Source: Acephala macrosclerotiorum (Eukaryota > Ascomycota > Leotiomycetes > Helotiales > Mollisiaceae). From it: a stretch of 16,444 bases of DNA. How positions within the stretch are numbered: the stretch's first letter is position 1; the number at the start of each line of letters is the position of its first letter. The notes under the pieces were generated by a model that worked only from the letters and a program-made list of their open reading frames with translations, ran no database searches and had not been told where the DNA came from. Both the position numbers and the translations under genes were made by a program. Location of the stretch: contig MU119840.1 in assembly GCA_014904845.1 (NCBI GenBank), positions 1 to 16,444 of the forward strand, given 5' to 3'. Shown here in pieces: positions 9,638 through 16,444 of the stretch.

Positions 9638-10850
9638 TATTTATCGATATTTGAATTTATTATAATTTTTTTATAATATCGAGATTCGAATAATTTAAAA
9701 AAAATTTATTTTGAAAAGAAAAACTTTAATTATAAAACCAAAAAATTTATTAAATTCGATATTATTTTTAATTTTTGAATTTGTATTTTGTTTTATTAAT
9801 AATATTACAAAAAATAGTAAATTTAAAGTATTAAAATTTTCGATTTCAAATTTTGAATATATTTATAAAATATTATTTATTATTCGAAGAAATTTTTTTA
9901 TTTTTTATAATAATAAATTTTAAATTAAAATATTTAAAAACAATTAACGTATTTAAAATTGAAAAAAGATTTTATAATAATTTAACGATAAATTATTTTT
10001 ATTTTTATATAAATTGAAATTTATATATTTTTAATCGAGTAATATTTAATATTACAATTAAAATATTATTATTATTTAAAATTTCTCGAGTTTATAAACG
10101 TTTTTTTAATACGTTAAAAATAGTAAAAATAAAACGTTTTATATTAATAATAAATAGCGATTTTAAAGAATACAAAATTATATTAAAATGAATTTAAAAA
10201 ATAAATTCGAAAATCTTTGATTTTACGAAAAATAAAAGTTTTTTACGATATAAATAATATATATTCGACGAATGTAATTATTGTTTGTAAATATTTAATA
10301 AATGTAATTTTTTTCGTATTTAATAAAAAAAAAATTTACAATTTAATTTTCTCGAAACTTTGTTTTATTTAATTTACTATCGTAAAACTATATTCGAAAA
10401 TCGATAATACGTAAATAATTAATAAAAAGTTTATAAAAATTTATTATTTCAAAAAGAATTATATTAATTGTATTATAAAATTATTACATATAAAAATAAA
10501 CTATAATTTGAAATAATTTAAATTATTATTCGAATTAAATATTAAAGTTTTTAATTATTATTTTAATAATTGTTTATAATATAATTTCAATGTATATTAT
10601 TGCGTTATTTATTTATAAATTATATAAAACGATTAATTCGAAATAAATATTTGTAATAATAAAATAAAATTAAAAAACTTTTAAAAAAAAAAAAATTTTA
10701 TTATTCGTTTGAAAACGTATAATTTGATCGCGATAAAAAGTTTAAAAAATTTGAATTTATTAAATATATCGAATTTATTTTTTATAGTATATATTTCGAT
10801 TTTTTTAATTTTGTTATAATACAAATAAATAAAGTATTTAAATTCGTTTT
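9241..10850. other. Degraded DNA without recognisable gene
   Basis: Mutation is intermediate up to about 9300 and typical afterwards. It contains the TTA microsatellite at 9603-9635. A stop-free + stretch at 9711-9923 begins at TTG, contains a few less-degraded codons (Pro, Cys, Val, Glu), and matches no family I know. Nothing else is readable. Confidence 0.55.
9603..9635 (+). repeat. (TTA)11 microsatellite
   Basis: Eleven perfect TTA units. Perfection suggests recent slippage rather than an old RIP product. Confidence 0.85.
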
Positions 10851-12868
10851 TATTAAAAAATATAAAATAAATATTTATTGTTATTAATATATAAAAAAAG
10901 TAAAAAAAATTTATATATAAAAAAAGTAAAGAAAGTTTTATTTTAATATTTTTATACGATTAAATATTTTTATATACTTTGAACGAATAAATTCAAAAGT
11001 TTTTATATATTATATACAATATTTAATTATATTTTCAATAAATTACAATTAAAATTATATAAAGAAAAAAGTTTATAAAAAAATAATAAATAATAAATAA
11101 AAAAAATTTTAAAAACTAATAATAGAGTACTAATAATAAAATTATAATTTTAAATAAAAATTTTATTTTAATTTAAAGTATTTTATATAATAATTGTTCG
11201 AATAATATAAATAAAATCGATATTATAATTAAATATATTTGAACTGAAATTAAATTAATTTATAAACGATTAATTAAAACGACGAATAATTTTTTTTTTA
11301 ATTATAAAAATTATTCGATTTTTATAATTATTTAAAACTTTTAAAACGGTTTTTTCGATAATATTTTTATTAATTTATTTACAATTTATTATAATATATA
11401 AATATATTTTAAAAAAAAAATTTTAATAATTTTTTTTTAAATAAAATAATATTGAATATCGATATATTTAATTCGAATATAAAATTGAGAATTTTTTATA
11501 AGTACAATAATATTTTAATTATTTTTATAAATAATAATAATATTTGTATTAAAATCGCTAAAATTAATTTATTTAAAAAAAACTTTAAAATTAAATCGTT
11601 TTTTTGATTATATTCGTTTATTCGATATACTCGATTTTATAAAATGAGAAAAAGATTATAAATTGATATTTAATAAATTAATTAATAATTATTGATTTTA
11701 TATTGAAAACGTAATCGAGTATTAATTATTTGATATTACGATCGTCGATTTAATTAAAATCGATATAATTTTCAAGCGATTAAATCGATTTTTAGAAAAT
11801 TAAATTTATATTAAATATATTTTAAATATATTAAAAAAAAAATTTATTATTTTTATATATATTTCGATTGAATTTAAAGCGAATCGATTAACGATTAAAA
11901 CGATATAAATAAAATTGAATCGCGTATCAAATATAGTATATATAAAAAAATCGATAATAAATTAATATATTCATCGAAAAAAAAAATATTTAATAGTTTT
12001 TTTCGATTAAAATTAATCGAATTATTAATTTTATTAAAGTATTAATAATAAAATAAATCGATATATTATTATTTTTGAGAATTTTTTAAAAATAAACGAT
12101 TTATAAAAAACGAAAAAAATAATAAAAACGATTTCAAATAATTTTTATATTTAAATAAAAATAATATAAATCGAAATTGAATATATAAAAATAAAAATTA
12201 AATTTTTTTTTAATAATATCGATATTTTCTCATAAATTATTAATAATAAAAAAATTATTAATATAAATAATAATAGTAATATTTTTTTAATAGAAAATAA
12301 AAATATTAATATTAAAAAATTTAAAATTTTATTTCGAAAAAAAAAAAAAAAAGTATTATATTATATATAAAATAATTATTTAAAATTATATAAAACTTTA
12401 TTTAATTTAATAGTTTTTAAAACGCTATATTTAATAAATAAATCGATATAAATTTTAATATTAATTTTTTTGTAAAAAAAAATTGTTTTTATATTTATTT
12501 AATTAATTTTTTAATTGTAAATAATAATAAAAATAAAAATTGTTTTATAATTTATTAATTTTATTATTAAAATAAAATTTTTATAAAAATCGTTTTTTTT
12601 TGATTATTTAAAATTATAAATTATTTATCATATTTTATATTAATTTTTTTTTATAATATTATATTTAATTTAAAATATTTATTTTTTTTATAAATAATTT
12701 ACAATTATTCGAATATTTTATTTTTATTTACGTTTTATTTTTTATTAAAAAAATTTTTTTTTTCGTATTATTATATTTTATTATTTTTATTATAAATAAT
12801 TTATAGTTTATTTAAATATTCAAAATTCGAAAAATTTATTCGAGTTCGTATAATCGAGAAAAAAAAAA
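10851..12868 (+). repeat. Dispersed long repeat, copy B
   Basis: Copy B aligns with copy A to 12478 and then continues about 390 bp in common with copy C, including a stretch ending in gaaaaatttattcgagttcgtataatcg near 12855. It keeps some bases the others lost (for example GAT codons where A and C read AAT) and lost some they keep. The right end is not fixed because copy C is cut by the window edge. No LTR lies at the point where copy A ends. Confidence 0.8.
11594..11842 (+). pseudogene. Decayed 83-codon frame in copy B, unknown protein
   Basis: This is the best-preserved of the three versions, with more Asp and Glu codons than copy A or C. In order it shows NRFFDYIRLFDILDF, then FYIENVIEY, then IDIIFKRLNRFLEN. 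Stops are at codons 18 (TGA, suggesting an original TGG), 34, 44 and 70. Codon 34 is TGA here but CGA in copies A and C, so it is probably a former Arg codon hit at CpG. The frame may begin earlier, near 11540. The domain is not recognised; a gag-like or other transposon protein is possible but unsupported. Confidence 0.35.
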
Positions 12869-14412
12869 TATATTTATTATAAAATATAAAATAAAACGAG
12901 AAAAAAAAATTTGTACGTATTAAAAATAAATTCGATATAAAAAAAAAAATTAAAAAAATCGAAAAATTATTAAAAATACGAAAAATTAAAAAAAATAATT
13001 AAACGATTTAATTTAATATTAAAATTTATTTTATTTTCAATAAATAAAATAAATATAGTTTTTTAAAAATAAAAATATTATAAATATTTTTATTATTTTT
13101 CGAATTCGTTTTTTATATTAAATAATATACGATATTCGTTTTCGAAAGTTTTTTCGATTAAATTAAATAAATTTAATCATCGAAAATAAAAAAAATTTAA
13201 TAAATCAATAAAATTAAAAAAGTTTAATTATTAAAAATAATTTTTTTTTTTAAATAAATCGATTTTATTATTAATATTTAGATTAAATTTCGATTTTTAA
13301 ATATAATTTTTTTTTATTATTCGAAAAAATTGAAATTTTTTTAATAAAAAATCGTTCGATTAAAAAACGTTTTAATTAAATTCGATTAAAAAATTTTTAT
13401 ACTAAAAATTTAATTAGTAATTTACGTGAAAATAATAAAACGATTTAGTAATTATAAATTAAAAATAGAATCGAAAAACGAAAAATTATTAATTTTATAT
13501 TATTAAATAAATAATTAATATTTTTAAAAAAAATAAAAAAATATTATAAAATAAAAAAATAAATTAATTCGAACGAATTCGATTTTAAATAATTAAAAGT
13601 AAATAATAGTAAAATAATTAATTTTATATAATCAATAAATCAATTTTTTATTATTAATTGTTTTTTTTTATAATTTAAATTAAATAAAAATATTAAAATA
13701 AATAAATAAAATAAAATAACAAATTTCGATACGAATTTCAATGTTAAAAAAAGAATTAATAATTTAATCGAACTCGTAAAATAATTTATAAATTATCGAA
13801 ATTCGTATTTATATTTGTTTTTTAAAATAAATTTATTTTAAAAAATACGTTCAATTTTTTTAATTAAAATCGCTCGAGTAATATAATTATTTAATTTCAA
13901 AATTTTATATAAAATATTTTTTTTATATTTAATTAAAAATTTTTAAACGATTTTATTTCGATTTTTTTAATTTTTATTAAAATTGTAATAATAAATAATA
14001 AAATTAAAAGTTTTAATATAATTATAATTAAATTTTTTATTATATTATATTTCGAATAATAATATATTGATTATAAAATCATATAATTAAAAATAGAAAT
14101 AATACGTATATTTAATCGTTTTCAATTAAAAATTAAAATTAAAATTAATTTTTTTTAAAAAAAAACGTTTTTTTAAATAATTTGTTTAAATTATTCGAAT
14201 AAATTATTTATTTCAAATAAATATAATTCGATAAATTTTTAATTAATTTCGTTTTTTTTAAAATTTTTATAAAATTTATTAATTATATATTTATTATTAT
14301 TATTATTTTATAATTGTTTGATTATTTATTTTTTATTTTAATATTTGAAATAATTTTTAAAATAAATAAAATAATTTGTAATTTTATTTTTAAATTTAAT
14401 AATATATATTTG
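12869..14412. other. Degraded DNA without recognisable gene
   Basis: Spacer between copies B and C. C and G are almost confined to CpG on both strands with no marked strand bias. No repeat shared with other parts of the window, and no domain, was found by eye. The beginning may still belong to the repeat family. Confidence 0.6.
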
Positions 14413-14510
14413 TATTAGAAAATATAAAATAAATTTTTTTTTTGATTGTTATATGAAAAAAGCAAAGTTTTTTTATATATAAAAAAAATAAAAAAAGTCT
14501 TATTTTGATA

Positions 14511-14612
14511 TTTTTATACGATCGAATATTTTTATATACTTTAAACGAGCGAATTTAAAAGTTTTTATACGATCGAATATTTTTATATATTTTAAACGAG
14601 TGAATTTAAAAG
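14511..14612 (+). repeat. 51-bp tandem duplication in copy C
   Basis: Two units, 14511-14561 and 14562-14612, each from tttttatacgatcgaatatt to gaatttaaaag. They differ at two sites, both C/T (actttaaa/attttaaa; gagcgaa/gagtgaa). Copies A and B have one unit, so the duplication arose in copy C. The two differences show mutation after the duplication. Confidence 0.85.
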
Positions 14613-15181
14613 TTTTTATATATTATATATAATATTTAATTATATTTTTAATAAATTACAATTAAAATTATATAAAGAAAAAAGTTTGTAAAAAAATAGC
14701 GAGTAATAAATAAAAAAAGCGATAAAAACTAATAATAAAATATTGATAATAAAAATTACGATTTTAAATAAAATTTTTATTTCGATTTAAAGTATTTTAT
14801 ATAATAATTATTCGAATAATATAAACAAAATCGATATTGTAATTGAATACATTTAAATTGAATTCGAATTAATTTATTAATAATTAATCAAATAATAAGT
14901 AATTTTTTTTAATTATAAAAATTACTCGATTTTTATAATTATTTGAAATTTTTAAAACGATTTTTTTAATAATGTTTTTATTAATTTATTCGCAATTTAT
15001 TATAACGTATAAATATATTTTAAATTTTTTTTTAATAATTTTTTTTCGAATAAAATAATATTAAATATTAATATATTTAATTTTTTGTAAATATAATAAT
15101 TTTTTAATTGTTTTTATAAATAATAATTGTATTTGTATTTGAATTATTAAAATTAATTTATTTGAAAAAAAATTAAAATTA

Positions 15182-15430
15182 AATCGCTTTTTTGATCGTA
15201 TTCGTTTATTTAATATACTCGATTTTATAAAATAAAAATAAAATCGTAAATTAACGTTTAACGAATTAATTAATAATTATCGATTTTATATTAAATATAT
15301 ATTTCGATATTAATCGTTTAATATTTCGATTATTAATTTAATCGAAATTAATATAATTTTCGAGTAATTAAATCGATTTTCGAAAAATTAAATTTATATT
15401 AAATATATTTTAAATATATTAAAAAAAAAT
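15182..15430 (+). pseudogene. Decayed 83-codon frame in copy C, unknown protein
   Basis: Same frame and length as in copies A and B, starting NRFFDRIRLF, with KLTFNELINNYRFY in the middle and ending YILNIL. Stops are at codons 18, 20, 44, 62 and 70, three of them shared by all copies. Thr at codon 25 (acg) is kept where A and B read Ile (ata), a C-to-T difference. Not recognised. Confidence 0.3.
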
Positions 15431-16444
15431 TTTTATTGTTTTTATATATATTTTAATTAAATTCGAAATAAATTGATTAACGATTAAAACGATATAAATA
15501 AAATCGAATTACGTATTGAATATAATATATATATATAAATTAATTGCAAATTAATATATTCGTCGAAAAAAAAAAAATTTTTGATAATTTTTTTCAATTA
15601 AAATTAAATAAATCGTTAATTTTATTAAAATATTAATAGTAAAATAAATCGAGATATTATTATTTTTAAAAAAAATTTGAAAATAAACGATTTATAAAAA
15701 ACGAAAAAAATAATTTTTATATTCAAATAGAAATAATATAAATCGAAATTAAATATATAAAAATTAAAATTAAATTTTTTTTTAATAATATTAAATTTTT
15801 TTTATAAATTACTAATAATAAATTTTTTTTTAATATAAATAATAATAATATTTTTTTAATAAAAAACAAAAATATTAATATTAAAAAACTTGAAATTTTA
15901 TTTTTAAAAAAAAAATTAATAAAAATATTATATTATATATAAAATAATTATTTGAAATTATATAAAATTTTATTTAGTTTAATAATTTTTAAAACGCTAT
16001 ATTTAATAAATAAATCGATATAAATTTCAATATTAATTTTTTTATAAAAAAAAAAAGTTTTTATATTTATTTAATTAATTTTTTTAATTATAAATAATAA
16101 TAAAAATAAAAATAAAAATAATTTTATAATTTATTGATTTTATTATTAAAATAAAAATTTTATAAAAATCGATTTTTTATTATTATTTGAAATCGCAAAT
16201 TATTTATTGTATTTTATATTATAAATTTTTTTTTATAATATTATATTTAATTTGAAATATTTATTTTTTAATAAATAATTTACAATTATTTAAATATTTT
16301 ATTTTTATTTATATTTCGTTTTTTATTAAAAATATTTATTTTTTTCGTATTATTATTTTTTATTATTTTTATTGTAAACAATTTATAATTTGTTCGAGTA
16401 TTTGAAATTTAAAAAATTTATTCGAATTCGTATAATTAAAAAAA

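Larger units (their letters stand above)
1..16444. other. RIP-degraded AT-rich isochore
   Basis: Seen: except at about 1330-1475 and 8082-9240, remaining C is almost always in CpG (tcga, acga, ttcgaa), and TpA is the dominant dinucleotide. Homologous copies within the window differ mainly by C/T and G/A transitions. Known: RIP in filamentous ascomycetes converts C to T in duplicated DNA, mostly at CpA, and leaves AT-rich, gene-poor, often heterochromatic blocks. Inferred: the window is such a block, probably gene-free. Plain AT mutation bias is less likely because it would not spare CpG. Confidence 0.8.
14413..16444 (+). repeat. Dispersed long repeat, copy C (cut by window edge)
   Basis: Copy C matches copy B to the last base of the window, so the element is at least 2.0 kb long and continues to the right. 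It has an internal 51-bp tandem duplication at 14511-14612 absent from A and B. It ends in the same ttattcgaattcgtataat block as copy B. Confidence 0.8.

Noticed and set aside
9711..9923. 70-codon open frame
   Set aside because: TTG start, no recognisable motif, no neighbour or promoter support; mentioned only in the spacer entry.
1..16444. Plastid genome of a holoparasitic plant or a mitochondrial genome
   Set aside because: Size and AT content would suit, but no rRNA, tRNA or ribosomal protein gene is visible, and C surviving only at CpG plus mutated dispersed repeats points to nuclear RIP.

Overview
This window reads as a relic AT-rich block of a filamentous ascomycete (Pezizomycotina-like) genome, made of repeats destroyed by repeat-induced point mutation (RIP). 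G+C is only about one base in eight by eye. Over most of the window nearly every surviving C is followed by G, while CpA, CpT and CpC are almost gone from both strands. That is what RIP-type C-to-T hypermutation leaves behind. An ordinary AT-rich genome, an apicomplexan, or an organelle would not show this context rule. I see no intact protein gene, tRNA, rRNA, CRISPR array or telomere repeat. The longest open frames start at TTG and consist almost only of I, K, N, F, Y and L. The taxon call is inference.

Layout. (1) Positions 190-951 hold a dead Ty1/copia integrase fragment on the + strand, still in one frame but broken by TAA stops. A linker-like tail follows up to about 1367. (2) Positions 1368-1522 are a short LTR whose first 100 bases largely escaped mutation, with a TATA box, a CACGTG box and a small stem-loop. 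A RIP-degraded copy lies inverted at 4731-4884. (3) Positions 1523-3094 hold two palindromes and otherwise nothing readable. (4) A long dispersed repeat occurs three times in direct orientation: copy A 3095-4730, copy B 10851 to about 12868, and copy C 14413 to the window end. All three share an 83-codon decayed frame of unknown identity. (5) Positions 4885-8081 are degraded DNA with G far in excess of C in their right half. (6) Positions 8082 to about 9240 form an island of normal base context that starts abruptly and fades gradually to the right. (7) Positions 9241-10850 and 12869-14412 are degraded filler.

Nothing here works together as a pathway. The elements are layers of dead retrotransposons. 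What remains informative is the record of the mutation process (sequence context, strand bias, spared sites), the family relationships between copies, and the island at 8.1-9.2 kb. I did not find a convincing new functional system.
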